This document shows positions 21,285 through 32,359 of a stretch of DNA of 64,000 bases, piece by piece. Source of the stretch: Pictodentalium vernedei. Taxonomy: Eukaryota > Mollusca > Scaphopoda > Dentaliida > Dentaliidae. Where the stretch lies: contig CM062292.1 of assembly GCA_031216915.1 (NCBI GenBank), positions 76,986,956 to 77,050,955 of the forward strand, written 5' to 3'. Within the stretch, counting starts at the first letter, position 1, and every line of letters begins with the position of its first letter. The notes under the pieces were generated by a model, which was given only the letters and a program-made list of their open reading frames with translations, ran no database searches and had not been told where the DNA came from. Made by a program: the position numbers and the translations under genes.

Positions 21285-22211
21285 CTGGTAGAGTGCTGAA
21301 TTATTTGAACCTCTGTACTAATGTAATCTGTAAACCATGAACCATATTGTTCATAAATATTAAATTTTATTATACACTAAATGATAGATTATCAAAGAAA
21401 CTGCGGAAAGAAAGAAATCCTATCCCCCACTGTGAAGATACAGAAATTTTCACTTTGACGGTATCAATCAAAATGGCAGCTTTCAAAGCATCACTTCAAG
21501 GTGAATAGTCAAATTATCACTGGAAATGGTCAATTTGTTCTAAAAATATATAATGAAAAGGTAATCTAGTGTTTTTGTGTGGATATCGATCATTTCCAGC
21601 AATAGTTCAACACGTATTCACTCTGAATTGATGCATGAAACATGGCCTGAAAGTCTGTAATATAAGTTTTTGGTTTGGTGCATCCTTTCAAAGGTCGTAT
21701 CCAACCAAAAACTTATATTACAGACTTTCAGGCCTTGTTTGGACAAGAAACCCAACAGCTGAATCCGATTGCAATACGCTATCTATTCCGAGTATCAATC
21801 AAATCACTTCCGCGTTTCAATGTTTCAATGCGCTGTTTACTTTCATGCATCAATTCAAGACTGAAATGAGTAGAATTATCAGATTCTTATGAAAAGTGTA
21901 TAATAAAAAGAAAATCTAGTGTTTTTGAGTGGATGCCAAAAATGATCTCACTTGTTACCAAGATAAATGGTGATTTTTGCTAGCGCAAGTGCTCGCGAAA
22001 AATAAACATTTATCTCTGTCACTAATGAGATAATTTTCGGTATCCAATCAAAAACACTAGATATCCTCTATGTTTTACCAGGCATTCTCCAGTAAACTAC
22101 CAGTAAAACAATTTAATATTTAGGAACAAAGTGTATTTAACAGTGGTGACTTATCTGTAAAATGGCTACCCAAGGTGAAAGTCACTATAGTGGCTTCCAG
22201 CACTCAACCAG
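21285..22211. mobile_element. MITE-E, TTAA-flanked, longest copy
   Basis: TTAA (21281-21284, 22212-22215) flanks CTGGTAGAGTGCTGAATTA...CCAGCACTCAACCAG. The interior has a ~38-bp-arm palindrome at 21648-21738 (ggcctgaaagtctgtaata) and an inverted pair 'tagtgtttttg(a/t)gtggat'. TTAA targets point to a piggyBac or Kolobok enzyme. Confidence 0.7.
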
Positions 22212-22439
22212 TTAAGTCATCAAGTTTCTACAGATGTAACAGTTAAGGATACAGGTATATTTGGCCACATGCTGTTCAAAATAGAAAATAAATGGCAGGA
22301 TGGCTATGCAAGAATTCTCATTATGGTCAATAACAACATAAAATTCTACAACCAATCCTTTGTACATATTGGACCCCTCCCAGAACTTTCATGAAATGTC
22401 ACTAGTTGTAGTTTAGTGATTCGGGTCATAAACATTTGG

Positions 22440-22585
22440 AATGCCAACATTAAATGTGAATTTCCATAGCCTTTCCAAAGCCAGCTAAAAAAACTTAAAA
22501 GATTTTCCATAACTTTCCAGGTACTGGAAAATGAAATATCACTTTTCCATAACTTTCCAGGATTTTCCATAGCCTGTACGAACAA
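22440..22585. repeat. fragment of 'ttttccataactttccagg' element
   Basis: Two copies of 'ttttccataactttccagg' and an end 'catagcctgtacgaac'. A widespread type of DNA-element terminus; the partner end is absent. The plus strand at 42170-42260 has a similar 'ttcaagg' motif series. Confidence 0.4.
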
Positions 22586-22608
22586 TGAATTATGCTCTAT
22601 ATACAATA

Positions 22609-23388
22609 CAGTCGACGTGGATTGGCCACAATCCAGGTGTGGAAAGTGATGTCCACACATACATTTACCAGGAAATTTGTTTATTTATTTATTGGTGTTT
22701 TAAGGTCACATACTTATGCACAGTGGCTAATCGTGACCGTGACAGTTTTACGGGTGGAGGAAGCCGGAGTACCTGGAGAGAACCACCGAGCATCGACGAG
22801 CAACTGTCAGCTCCTCAACATTCTATATCTGTTGAAGCTCTGCTCAAGCAGGGTTACAGCGGTTGTAGACATGTGCACCATCGACGTGCAGTACGCCTTA
22901 GTACACGGCGTCATCGTACCCCCACGTAGGCAACCAGGATAAAGTGCCTTGCCCACAATGTGAGCCGTCCCAGATGGGGATCGAACTCGGGACCTCTAGC
23001 ATAGAAGTCCAACCGTCTCCCACTGAGCCACCGCACTCCCAACGTGCTGTACACCTTAGTACATGGTGTCATTGTGCCCCCATGAAGGCAACCGGGATAA
23101 AGTGCCTTGCTCAAGGACACAATGCGGGTCGTCCCGGGATGTGTATCGAACTCGGGACCTCTAGCATAGAAGTCCAACCGTCTCCCACTGAGCCACCACG
23201 CACCTTTACCAGGAAATATAATTATCATCAGCAAAATTTTAATTAATGAAGCACCAGGTTGTACCCGGTGCTTCATTAATAAAATTTTTGATGATCTTTC
23301 CTATATTAGTGTTTGGAATCTAATATTAATGCATTTGCGAAAATATTGTCCACCCATGGAAAGTGACTAGTCCACAGTGGCTGTACTG
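22609..23388. mobile_element. MITE-B containing a SINE
   Basis: Left end CAGTCGACGTGGATTGG, right end ...CCACAGTGGCTGTACTG, with the intact gaagcaccaggt/acccggtgcttc core. The SINE at 22677-23204 sits in its 'tttaccagg' segment. Confidence 0.85.
22677..23204 (-). mobile_element. SINE with duplicated 5' half, second tRNA-like head
   Basis: Exact duplication tttaccaggaaat at 22664-22676 and 23205-23217. After the complete SINE (to 23034), the 5' ~160 bases (head to 'gtgctgtacacc') are repeated at 23041-23203 within the same target duplication, a head dimer. Confidence 0.9.
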
Positions 23389-24308
23389 TATTTATAGAAC
23401 AGTGATTACAAATGCAGACAGAGAGTTTCCAGCAGATTACGACTGGGTCACATTCCATTCAAAATTCTCTGTCCACTTTCCTCCCTCACAATACTATAGA
23501 ATCACACTTGTCGAAAAAAGAAATGCAAAAATATTGAATCTCTGACGCTTGTTTTCAGTTTTCTTGATTCAGTCTTGATATCAAAATATTTTCTTTATGG
23601 AATTTTGTCTCACTGGTGTAAGTGTGTCGCAACTCGATCGCGATCGGATCGTCAAAGACCACTTTTGTAATCACAATACTGTATCACTGTGTCGTTTTCA
23701 ACTAAAATTTTTGTTTTGTGTGACAGGGAGAAAAAAGAATAATTAACCCTCATAGCATGAGCTAAGCTGAAAGCCAAGAACAATATCAAAATCCCATGAC
23801 AAGGACTCTTAAACCTATTCTTTCAATTAAAAAAATCTAATGCAGTGGGACCCTAATTAATGGAATAACCATCTTATCTGTGAAAAATATTAATTTTTTT
23901 TTATTGGGGTTTAATAACACTTTTGACAGGTGGAGTCATGTGAAGCACATTTGGTCACAAGTTGTTCTTAGGAAATATTATTGTATTATCAATTCTGGTA
24001 CGAATATGGTAGCAGACTTCCAGGAACCAGTGGTGCCTACTGTTGATTTCATATATTTTTCATGTTCAAAACCTCCCAGCCTTCATTTTGATGTATAATT
24101 TGTGTACATTTAATTTGAATTTAAGGAATATTAGAGGTGGGAATTTCAAAATAAACAAAATTCCATTACTTATGTAGCACCTTAAATGAGCTGAAAATTG
24201 GGCTTCCAGTTCTGAAATTTAGCATCAAATTATAAGCTGGTGGTCATCTACTGCAATGATGGTGATTGACAATATTTTTCAAAATTGAACATTCATAGTT
24301 ATCACAAT
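23389..24308. other. no recognised feature apart from a short SINE 3' scrap
   Basis: About 900 bases of AT-rich sequence. At 23896-23950 'tattggggtttaataacacttt' echoes the SINE variant tail. No convincing gene. Confidence 0.35.
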
Positions 24309-24309
24309 A

Positions 24310-24736
24310 CAGTAGAATCCTCTTAATTGAATATCCATTTTGCCAGTGAAAATTATTCAATTAACAGGAGTATACAATTAACAGGGAAAAGGTCAGTTTC
24401 CTGTGTTCTGGAGGTAAAGTGAGCATTTATTCTATTATATCTTGTTTGACAGAGCTCATAGAGCTCTGTCAAACAAGATTAATAGAATAAATGTCCATTG
24501 GATGCAGTGATGCCAAAAAGGTTGATAAATAAAAGGAATTTGGTGCATGTCACAGTAATTTTTTCGACATATTACAAAAATTTATATACAATTAACAGGA
24601 GTTTACTCTACAACCCATATGCAATTAACAGATCAAATTTGTACTGAAGGTATGGTAAATGGTTTTGTGTTTGAAAATTATATTCAATTAACTGGGATAT
24701 ACAATTAAGAGGTATCCAATTAAGTGGGCTCCACTG
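24310..24736. mobile_element. MITE-A, full, TA-flanked
   Basis: TA + CAGTAGAATCCTCTTAATTG...AATTAAGTGGGCTCCACTG + TA. Palindromic core ttgtttgacagagctc-atagagctctgtcaaacaa. Confidence 0.85.
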
Positions 24737-24793
24737 TACATGTAGCTAAAATGAGATTAATCAACAGATAACATTTCTACTATTTACAGGTAC

Positions 24794-24851
24794 CTTGACA
24801 ACAGGCATTCTAGCAATGCATGAAAAGTGCTGTTGCGCAAATCCATGACAC
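24794..24851 (-). CDS. candidate internal exon (58 nt)
   Basis: Bounded by acceptor ttgttttcatgcag and donor AAG|GTACCT. Two of three frames are open (VMDLRNSTFHALLECLLS, or one beginning CHGFAQQ). No neighbour connects by phase and no family is recognised. Confidence 0.2.
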
Positions 24852-25081
24852 CTGCATGAAAACAATTTAAAATTTTCAAAATAAAAAAGTTCCAAAGTTA
24901 TCAATCGCTGACTGCAAATCACAACTGATGAGCAGATTACAGGAATACAATTAGCATGAAGATATATGATGGAAACAAAAACAGTCTGCGTTTTATACTC
25001 CTTTAAATGCATGAAGGGTTATCAAGAGTGAATACTCATCAATAATAAATTGAATCCTCTACACATCTTTCCAGATAATTA

Positions 25082-25101
25082 TATTGGTGTTTAAGGTCAC
25101 C
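25082..25101 (-). mobile_element. 20-base SINE 3'-end scrap
   Basis: 'tattggtgtttaaggtcacc' matches the SINE 3' end exactly, with no body next to it. Confidence 0.35.
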
Positions 25102-25234
25102 AGATAACTAAACTGAAATACTGGTATACTTCTTAGGCAGATAACTTACCTTAACCCACTGTACGAGGAAAGCTGCTTTTATAGTTAACTCGTAGAAGCT
25201 GGGGAATCAGAATGAATTTATTGAACATGACATA

Positions 25235-25548
25235 CAGTTAAAAGTAGAAGTCCTGTCATGAAAGGTGCACAAATAGCACGTCGATTTGCGCGTTAATCTA
25301 CGCGTTATGGCTATGGTAAGGCTATTAAATTCTGTTCATATGGCCTGTGCACAAGCAATGTTTCAGCCAATGGACCTCCAGGTAACCCGGAGGTCCATTG
25401 GCAGAAACATTGCCTGTGTTTGATATGCGTAAACAGGAGAACCTGTCGTGCTAGGGATGCCATTCCATATGGCAATTGCGCGCAATTCCGATGCACCATT
25501 AAGCCTAGATAAGCGCGCAGTTCATGACAGGACTTCTAGTTTTAACTG
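25235..25548. mobile_element. MITE-D, full, TA-flanked
   Basis: TA + CAGTTAAAAGTAGAAGTCC...GACTTCTAGTTTTAACTG + TA, central palindrome complete. Confidence 0.85.
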
Positions 25549-25783
25549 TACTGTGGAAAACTTTCAGTAAAGCAGGTGCTTCTAGTCAAGTGTAATCTGC
25601 CTATTTAACCGTTACAGCCAGATTACCTGCCGTATTACATCACAGGCAAAAAAACACTCGACTCCCGGCTTCTAAGAGTTAAGGATCTTGATACAACCAG
25701 GAGCCAATACTATAAATCTTTTACATTTGTATTTTCAAGAACTGAATTTTTCACCTATTAATATAAAGTGACTAAAAGGAATC

Positions 25784-25851
25784 ATTAACATCTTGAAAGA
25801 TATGGCAATTTGCCAGTTGGCAAATTGCCAGATCTTTGAAAATGCTAATGG
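25784..25851. repeat. near-perfect palindrome
   Basis: aaagatatggcaatttgcca / tggcaaattgccagatcttt around a 2-base centre, with outer arms cattaacat / atgctaatg. Confidence 0.7.
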
Positions 25852-25866
25852 TTCATTTTAACTAAT

Positions 25867-25977
25867 TTATGAGAAGAGCGGGGCCACCAAGTTGCTGCTG
25901 CGAAGGTAATCCCACACATCTCTGCCACTGGGCCAAGGATAAGCGCTAATATAAGTTGCGTAATTTGTTCGCCAATC
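25867..25977 (-). CDS. candidate terminal exon
   Basis: After acceptor-like 'tatttgttttacaag' an open frame of 36 codons (DWRTNYATYISAYPWP... ending NLVAPLFS) reaches TAA at 25869-25867. The residue mix looks protein-like, but there is no repeat or homology to confirm it and the acceptor is only fair. The strand matches the 1-11 kb candidate gene, but an in-frame stop here would make it a different gene. Confidence 0.25.
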   Translation of the reverse strand, partial: DWRTNYATYISAYPWPSGRDVWDYLRSSNLVAPLFS

Positions 25978-26144
25978 CTTGTAAAACAAATACGGTTTAA
26001 AGAAATTTTTTTTTTTTAAATTTAATGTTATAACTAGAAAATACCATTGTAGAAAATACAATTGTAAAGGTTTTATCGTACTGGCACGTGGAGCCATTGT
26101 AACCTCTCAAAACATTACCACGAGTCTCCACAATTTTCCTTTGG

Positions 26145-26348
26145 TTATAGACCTATTTGGCCTCAGTACATCCAATACAGGCATTTAATATATATCTTTT
26201 TGACAGAGCTCAAACAAGACATAATAGAATAAATGCTAAGTTTATCTCTAGAATACAGGAAAGTGACACAATCCCTGTTAATTGAATACTCCTGTTAATT
26301 GAATAATTTTCATTGGCAAAGTAGCTATTCAATTAACAAGGTTCCACT
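26145..26348 (-). mobile_element. MITE-A, left half with core deletion
   Basis: From 'gacctatttggcctcagtac' through a damaged core (tttttgacagagctcaaacaag) to 'aattaacaaggttccact'. Confidence 0.65.
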
Positions 26349-26425
26349 TGGTTTCTATTTTATGAGTAATACAGAGCTTATTTACCACAGTGAACAAGCA
26401 CTGCTTTACTTGCTGGGGTTCTCAA
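26349..26425 (-). mobile_element. SINE-beta fragment
   Basis: 'tattttatgagtaatacagagctta', 'tttaccacagtgaacaagcactgctttactt' as in 10930-11158. Confidence 0.55.
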
Positions 26426-26682
26426 AGGGGAAAGAATCTGAATAAGCATGAGGAGCACACCCAGGAGGTTCATTGCCTGAAACTTTTCTTGGCTGAAACT
26501 GTACTTTGTCATGGAATACGATTTTTTCCAGGGTAGGAACTCTAATCCGCAGGTATTTAACTCTTTGAACAAATAAAATTGAACATGTTTTATTCAAAAA
26601 ACAAGGCTGGGTATACGGGAACTAACATACACAACCCCTATGGCCACTACACATCACCTACACATATATGACGACATTGATC

Positions 26683-26830
26683 TTCAAGATTCAAGATTTT
26701 ATTGAATAATAATAGAAAGCTCCATATGGAATGCAATATTTCAAAGGACGGTTTCAAAGTTTTGACTAAGTAAAAACAAAACAAAATAAATAAAGTATGA
26801 CACATGTAACAGCATTACACACCAGAGCAC
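26683..26830 (-). mobile_element. possible non-LTR retroelement 3' end
   Basis: On the minus strand, 'tattcaataaaatcttgaa' followed by tcttgaa repeats resembles microsatellite-like 3' tails of LINEs and their SINEs. No coding remnant is seen. Confidence 0.3.
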
Positions 26831-26918
26831 ATTGCTTGGTGATGGAGGCGGGAGTAACTGTAAAGTGTCAGTAGGAGTAATACTTATTCATTTATAGATA
26901 GAGTTTTTTCCAATTATT

Positions 26919-27245
26919 ATGCCCCCGAAAAAAATTTTCGGGGGTATATAGTCGAGGTCTCCATCCATCCGTATGAACATTTTGTATTATAACTCGAGCA
27001 TCAGTTGTCGGATTTTAATGTTCTTTGGTATGGTGATAGGGCAGCTTGGGGGAACGGATGCCCTCATACCTAGCGTTTCGTCCATTCATGTTTGGTAGAG
27101 ATATGGCCCCTGTTTGTTTTTGGCCTCTGTTTCTAAGGTAAGTTGAACCATAGCCTATAGGGTTGTTTGGATGAACCAATTCTCTTCAAACATTCAGAAG
27201 TTATTTATTTACATGCAAGTCCGACTTTGCTACCTTCGGGGGCAT
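26919..27245. mobile_element. foldback element with ATGCCCCCGAA ends
   Basis: Begins with a hairpin atgcccccgaa-aaaa-ttttcgggggtat and ends ctaccttcgggggcat, inverted ends of ~12 bp. The interior is single-copy in the window. Similar hairpin ends are common in mollusc repeats (recalled, not checked). Confidence 0.55.
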
Positions 27246-27377
27246 CAGCACACGTGTTAGTGTTGCTCTTGTGTTGATGATGTTCCGATTTTGATTGTGA
27301 GAGATTGTTCTACTAAAATCAACAACATAATAATAGTGCTGCTACTGCAATTTGCATATCTCAAGTTCACAACTAGG

Positions 27378-27833
27378 CAGGGACCGACCTGGGCATGCGC
27401 CAGTGCGTATTTGGTTCTGAAACATCAGGACCTGGCTCTTAAATCTCAGAAATAGGCTTCTCAGTTGGCGCGTAACTTCTCAGATCATATTTTGATATTC
27501 TTTCGATGGATAATCGAGAGACAAACTCTTACATGTATTATATGATTATCATTTGTCATTGTTGTAGAGTGATTTAGTTAATACTTCAAGTCTTAATTAC
27601 CAAGCATTAATCTTCACTGTGGTTTCTAAATAGGCAGCTAAGACTTGATCAGAAACCACAGTGAAGATTAATGTTTGCTATAGTGTACTAAATGAAAATG
27701 ATGAGAGCTATTACATACTTGCAGTGCGTGTTACAAACAGCAGTGTGACTCCGTAAATTGATAACTGGCGCATGAATTGAAAAAATAGGCTCCGAGGCTA
27801 GAGCGTATTTTAAATAGTCCTGATCGGTCCCTG
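27378..27833. mobile_element. hAT-like element (CAGGGACCGACC)
   Basis: CAGGGACCGACCTGGGC...CCTGATCGGTCCCTG. Flanks share actagg, so the duplication is eroded. The interior has an inverted repeat at 27604-27673 (cattaatcttcactgtggttt). Confidence 0.65.
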
Positions 27834-27925
27834 ACTAGGTATAAGCACAGACTAGATTTTCACTAAAATAATGGTAAAATGTGTGTATGAGTTCCTTCCC
27901 GGAGTTGAGTATACTTCCTTCTGTA

Positions 27926-28343
27926 CAGTGGGACCCACTTAATAGGATATCTCTTAACTCAATAACCACCCTGTTAATTGAATATAATTTCCCAACACAA
28001 AACCATTCACCATATCTCCAGTACAAGTTTGACCTCTTAATTGAATACAGGTTATAGAGTCAACTCTTGTTAACTGAATATAAAATATTGTAACCTGTTG
28101 CGAAATTACCCTGACTCTTCCTAGTTTTCCTTTGTTTATAGACCTATTTGGTCAAAGTATATCCAATACAGGCATTTAGTCTATTATATCTTGAACTCAT
28201 GGAGCTCTGTCAAACAAGATAAAATAGATAAAATGCTAAGTTTATCTCCAGAATACAGGAAAGTGACACAATCCCTGTTAAGTGAATACTCCTGTTAATT
28301 GAATAATTGGCAAAGTGGCCATTCACTTAACAGCGTTTAACTG
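27926..28343 (-). mobile_element. MITE-A, full, minus orientation
   Basis: TA + CAGTGGGACCCACTTAATAGG to CACTTAACAGCGTTTAACTG. One half of the central palindrome is lost (only 'gaactcatggagctctgtcaaacaag'). Confidence 0.75.
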
Positions 28344-28394
28344 CATTAAGGTAACTTTGGGAGTTGGAAAGCCGGGGAAGGGACATAACCCCCT

Positions 28395-28612
28395 CCCCCC
28401 CCCCCCCCCCCCCAAAGAACAACAATGCAGTACCCAGAAAGGTATGATCTCCACTTTTTTTGAGCTTCCGCCACCTCAGAACAAGCTCAATGAGCTTGTT
28501 CCACTGAGGGGACAAAAGGTATGTTTTTGAGACAAAAATGGAAAAATACTAACATTTGATTGGCGACTTTTGTGAATAGCACTGACCAGCTTGAGTCGTT
28601 ATGTAAGGTCAA
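28395..28612. mobile_element. poly-C tract and right part of a type-2 piggyBac-like MITE
   Basis: 19 C at 28395-28413. From 28465 the core 'acaagctcaatgagcttgt' and type-2 arm (gtttttgagacaaaaa, attggcgacttttgtgaatagc) continue to 'gttatgtaagg', where the terminal GGG is lost. Confidence 0.55.
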
Positions 28613-28920
28613 GACTTAACAGTAAATCAGTGCAACTCTTCCACAAAAACCCTGTAGCACTGGCAAAATGCATGAAAGGCAAAATGACAAAAGTCAAAGA
28701 GAAAAAAGACATGTGATTTTGTAAAGAGTTAATTTAATCTTTAAGTACTTTCCACTTGACATTCAATTGATGGGACAGCTGTGTCAACTAACATAAATTA
28801 ACTGCTTGAGTACAGTAGCTTTGAAACAATGCCCCTTTGTATTACACAATGATGATCAAATAACCCATTTCAGAAATATCGTCCTGACTCCTGAACACAT
28901 TGAAAAAACATCAAATGTTA

Positions 28921-29332
28921 AGGCCTAAAAAAATTAAAAAAATCTGTTTCTCAGGCCCTCCCGCATGGTCCTTTTGGCTGCCGCATGCTCTCTTTTTATA
29001 ACCAATTTAAACTTAAAAAAAATAAAAATTAAATGGTTTATGTCTGATATTTTACCCAAGTTAAAAAATTTGATGAATTTGTCCCTTGAGTGCAAGAAGG
29101 CTTTGCAATGCTTTAGCATTGCAAAGCCTTCTTGCACTCACGGGATGAAATACACCACCACCCGTGCTATTCTGTAGATTATGAGGCCTAAATCTTGAAC
29201 CAAGAACATGAACTTTTGATGGCAAAGAAGTAATTACTGAAATAAAAAATAAAATAAAAAACCGCTCGCCTGCATGCAATTTTACAAATAGTGGCCTGAG
29301 AAACAGAAGATCTACTTTGTGTGGCCTAATAT
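28921..29332. mobile_element. palindromic MITE with AGGCC ends
   Basis: 'aaggcctaaaa...ctgtttctcaggccctcc' is balanced by 'ggcctgagaaacagaag...gtggccta'. Its centre, 29081-29145, is a perfect ~30-bp-arm palindrome (gagtgcaagaaggctttgc). A partial second copy of the right end is at 29480-29555. Confidence 0.55.
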
Positions 29333-29338
29333 GATATT

Positions 29339-29460
29339 TAATTATTGGTGTTTAAGGTCACATATTTCTGCACAATGGCTAATCGTGACCGCAATATGGA
29401 GATAAAGTCAAGTTTAGTCGATCATTTATACCCATGTTGCCCATTTTAGAGGGCTTCCAC
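29339..29460 (-). mobile_element. SINE-beta fragment
   Basis: Tail 'attattggtgtttaaggtcacat', then 'agtcgatcatttatacccatgttgccc' and 'agagggcttccac'. Confidence 0.6.
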
Positions 29461-29559
29461 AATAAGATATAATTACAAAAATAAAAAAACGCCTGCTCAC
29501 ATGCAATTTTACAAAAAAATGGCCTGCGAAACAGAAGATCTACTTTTTGGGGCCTTTTG

Positions 29560-30230
29560 TGATAAAAAGAATCTCAAATTTGTCATGTGATCAACTTTCA
29601 AGAATAAGGTTCAGGAATTTCATACCAAATCATGACTTGTTGAGGGATCGACAGGTTATCTTGGCTTTTGTGGATCCATGAACAATACAGCTGAAGATTT
29701 GTTTCACATAACCTTAGCTAAAATGCACACCGGCAGCCCTCGAAATTAGCCATGGCAATCGGCTAATGCCGTTGGGATCGCCATGAGATATGAATTTCTC
29801 CACGGCAATGGAATGCTGTGGGCTTTTTCCTTAAAATTTGAAGAAGGCTATTTATAACTAGCACTATCAATGTGCCACAGGGGGCATCATAAAATTGATA
29901 AAATCATCTCTTCAACTGATACACCAATAGTAGAAGCATTGAATCACTGCCAATGGCTGATCGTTAAAATTGCTATGGAGTTTGTCATGGACTGTATCCT
30001 TGTCCATGGCAATTTGTTGCCATATAGAAATTCTCTTAATTTAGAGTGCTGCACCTGGATTAAGTTGTCTCCATAGAATGGAGGATGAGTGAGGCAGAAA
30101 GTCAGGGAGTGATAGCTTTTTGTTGATTCAAATGTAAATCTTTGAAAAAGTACAGTAAGCAGAAGTCAAGTTTCAGTATGGACCTTTAGCTAGACTGGAG
30201 CGTCAGATACATGATGCATCTACTCACAGT
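29560..30230. other. mostly unassigned; hAT-like terminus near 29733
   Basis: 'cagccctcgaaattagccatggcaa' at ~29733 looks like a hAT end, and 'tccatggcaatttg' recurs inverted near 30005, but no second terminus is visible. No gene found. Confidence 0.3.
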
Positions 30231-30231
30231 A

Positions 30232-30439
30232 CAGTACAGTTGCCATGGACTGGTCAGAATCAGGCATGAGCAGTGATGTTCGTTTACCAGGTAATAAAAA
30301 TTATCAGTAAAATTTTAATTTATGAAGCACTGGTTTGTACCCGGTGCTTCATTGATTAAAGTTTTGATGATTATTCCTATAATTAGTGTTGAAATATTGC
30401 CCACCTGTGGAAAGTGACCGGTCCACAGGGTCCGTACTG
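30232..30439. mobile_element. MITE-B, full
   Basis: CAGTACAGTTGCCATGGACTGG...CCACAGGGTCCGTACTG, TA-flanked, core gaagcactggtttgtacccggtgcttc. Confidence 0.85.
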
Positions 30440-30563
30440 TATGCAATGCTTGGGTGTGAGTTCTCTATATTGGAAAAACAGGTACAAAGGATTGGTAAAA
30501 CTTGATTTTGTACACCCAGACACAAAGATCCATGCATGCTGAATATGATCTTAAACTCTAATA

Positions 30564-31085
30564 CAGTAAAACCTGTCTTGAGAGACCACTGTCTTGAGAG
30601 ACCACATCTGCCAGGCACCGATTGGTTTTACTCTATAATGGACCCGCTATGGGAGACCACCTGTCTTGAGACCACCTGTCTTGAGAGACCACTGTGACCT
30701 GGTACCAACTTGTATTTTTATGCCATAATATATTTTGCGGGTGGAGGAAGACGGAGTACCCGGAGAGAACCACAGAGCAACGACGAGCAGCTGCCAGCTC
30801 CCCAACATCGTAACTCCGCACTGCAGCACAGGCAGGGTTAGATTGGTTGAAGACATGCGTACCATCGACGTGCAGTACGCCTTAGTACACGGCGTCATCG
30901 TGCCCCCACATGGGCAATGGGGGTGAAGTGTCTTGCCCAAGGACACAGCGCAGTTGCCGCAGGTGGGATTCGAACCGAGGACCTCTCGGCTTGCAGCCTG
31001 CACCTCTACCTACTGAGCCACCATGCCCCCCGAGAGACCACTTTTGTGTGGCCCAAAGGGCGGTCTCTCAAGACAGGTTATACTG
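30564..31085. mobile_element. TA-flanked MITE with GAGACC repeats, holding a SINE
   Basis: TA + CAGTAAAACCTGTCTTGAG ... CTCAAGACAGGTTATACTG + TA. The left part repeats 'tgtcttgagagaccac' four times. The SINE at 30736-31030 fills the middle. Confidence 0.8.
30736..31030 (-). mobile_element. SINE, tRNA head, 3' end lost
   Basis: Runs from the conserved 'ctccgtcttcctccacccgc' back to a full tRNA-type head (B box ggttcgaatcc complement near 30967). The last ~60 bases of the family are missing. Confidence 0.8.
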
Positions 31086-31162
31086 TAAAAAAAATAACTC
31101 ATAAAAAGGAGAGGTGTGAAACACCTGTTTGCTTATTATCTGTATCTACCATTACTGAATAG

Positions 31163-31260
31163 TGTATTGCTGACTGTCAAGTTTCAATGCACCACATTGT
31201 TGATCAAAACAATGAGCTTGAAAGTTCAACAAATCAAGTTATATCTTCACTGCATCACCT
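31163..31260 (+). other. exon-like open segment
   Basis: Between acceptor 'accattactgaatag' and donor CCT|GTAAAA a frame of 32 codons is open (with MHHIVDQNNELESS), and so is a second frame. It does not join the 32064 exon in the frame preferred there, so I do not call it coding. Confidence 0.15.
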
Positions 31261-31325
31261 GTAAAAACGATTAGATAAAACTCTTGAAATGTACTTACTT
31301 CAGTGCTCTCCAACAGTGTAATTAA

Positions 31326-31566
31326 CTGGTCGAGTGCTAGAAGCCACTATCAGGGCTTTAATATGAAGAGAGGTACCCCAGCCTGAAGGTGTCATCAGCT
31401 GTGGATGTGCTTCATATTGTCTTAGAAGTGAAATTACTTAGTATATATGGGTTTGCCTTGTTATAATTTATGGGAGAGTGCCTCTTGGCACTCTCCCATA
31501 AATTGTAACAAGGCAAAGATGCAGAAACAAATTTTTATGACCAAAAATAACTTAGCACTCTACCAG
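31326..31566. mobile_element. MITE-E, TTAA-flanked
   Basis: TTAA (31322-31325, 31567-31570) flanks CTGGTCGAGTGCTAGAAG...TTAGCACTCTACCAG. Perfect core palindrome atttatgggagagtgcc / ggcactctcccataaat. Confidence 0.85.
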
Positions 31567-31615
31567 TTAACTCATATGGAGCAGCTAAATACTCAAGATC
31601 AAATATCTCTCGACA

Positions 31616-32016
31616 GATTTATTTATTGGTGTTTAAGGTCACATACTTATGCACAATGGCTAATCATGACCGCGACAGTTTTACGGGTGGAGGAAGCCGG
31701 AGTACCCGGAGAGAAGCACCGAGCAAGGACGAGCAGCTGCCATCTCCACAACATCATAACTCTGCACTGTCCGCACTGTAGCACAGGCAGGGTTAGATTG
31801 GTTGAAGACATGCGCACCATCGACGAGCAGTACGTCTTAGTTCACAGCATCATCGTGCCCTCACGTTGACAATCAGGGTTAAGTGCCTTGCCCAAGGGCA
31901 CAATGCGGGAGTCCAAATCGATCGCTCAGACGGTCACCCATCCGAGGACTAACCAAGCTCAATGTTGCTTAACTTCGGTGATCTGACGAGAACCGGTTAC
32001 CTCAACGCCACCGCGC
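31616..32016 (-). mobile_element. SINE with 5S rRNA-like head, full length
   Basis: Complete body and tail. The head (31905-32010 complement) reads 'ctcgtcagatcaccgaag', 'ttaagcaacattgagcttgg', 'ttagtcctcggatgggtgac'. Best 5S-type copy in the window. Confidence 0.85.
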
Positions 32017-32063
32017 CCCCTTCTTGACCGATATTGTGAAACCTTTTTCACTACAGTCAATGC

Positions 32064-32221
32064 AGGAGACAAATGTGCAGTACTGTGATGGCAAAGGTGG
32101 TCTTGTGGCTGAATCAATCAGAATGGAGTTCCGACAAAGTATTGATGCAATTTTCTCTAATGCCAAACCTGATGGAAATTATATCAAGAGAAAATCAAAA
32201 CATAGACACAGAAAGATTTAG
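32064..32221 (+). CDS. candidate terminal exon, unrecognised product
   Basis: Follows a good acceptor (acctttttcactacag) 48 bp downstream of a SINE. An open frame of 51 codons (SMQETNVQYCDGKGG..., SIRMEFRQSIDAIF, ending KRKSKHRHRKI) stops at TAG 32219-32221. The basic C-terminal run and mixed residues look like a real protein end. Other frames are open too, and upstream exons were not found. Confidence 0.3.
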
Positions 32222-32359
32222 GTGACCAGGTATTTTTAAAATAGACTGCAGTTTCTATTCTTCAAGGTTTACCATGCGGTCTTTTTCTTGGTTGGTTCAC
32301 ATTCTGGTCGCAACACACTTACACCAGTACATGTTGCTTGAGTTATCCTAAAGAACATA

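Noticed and set aside
31905-32010. 5S rRNA gene
   Set aside because: Only the internal part of 5S is recognisable, it is joined to a SINE body, and the same fusion occurs at 11964 and 54644.
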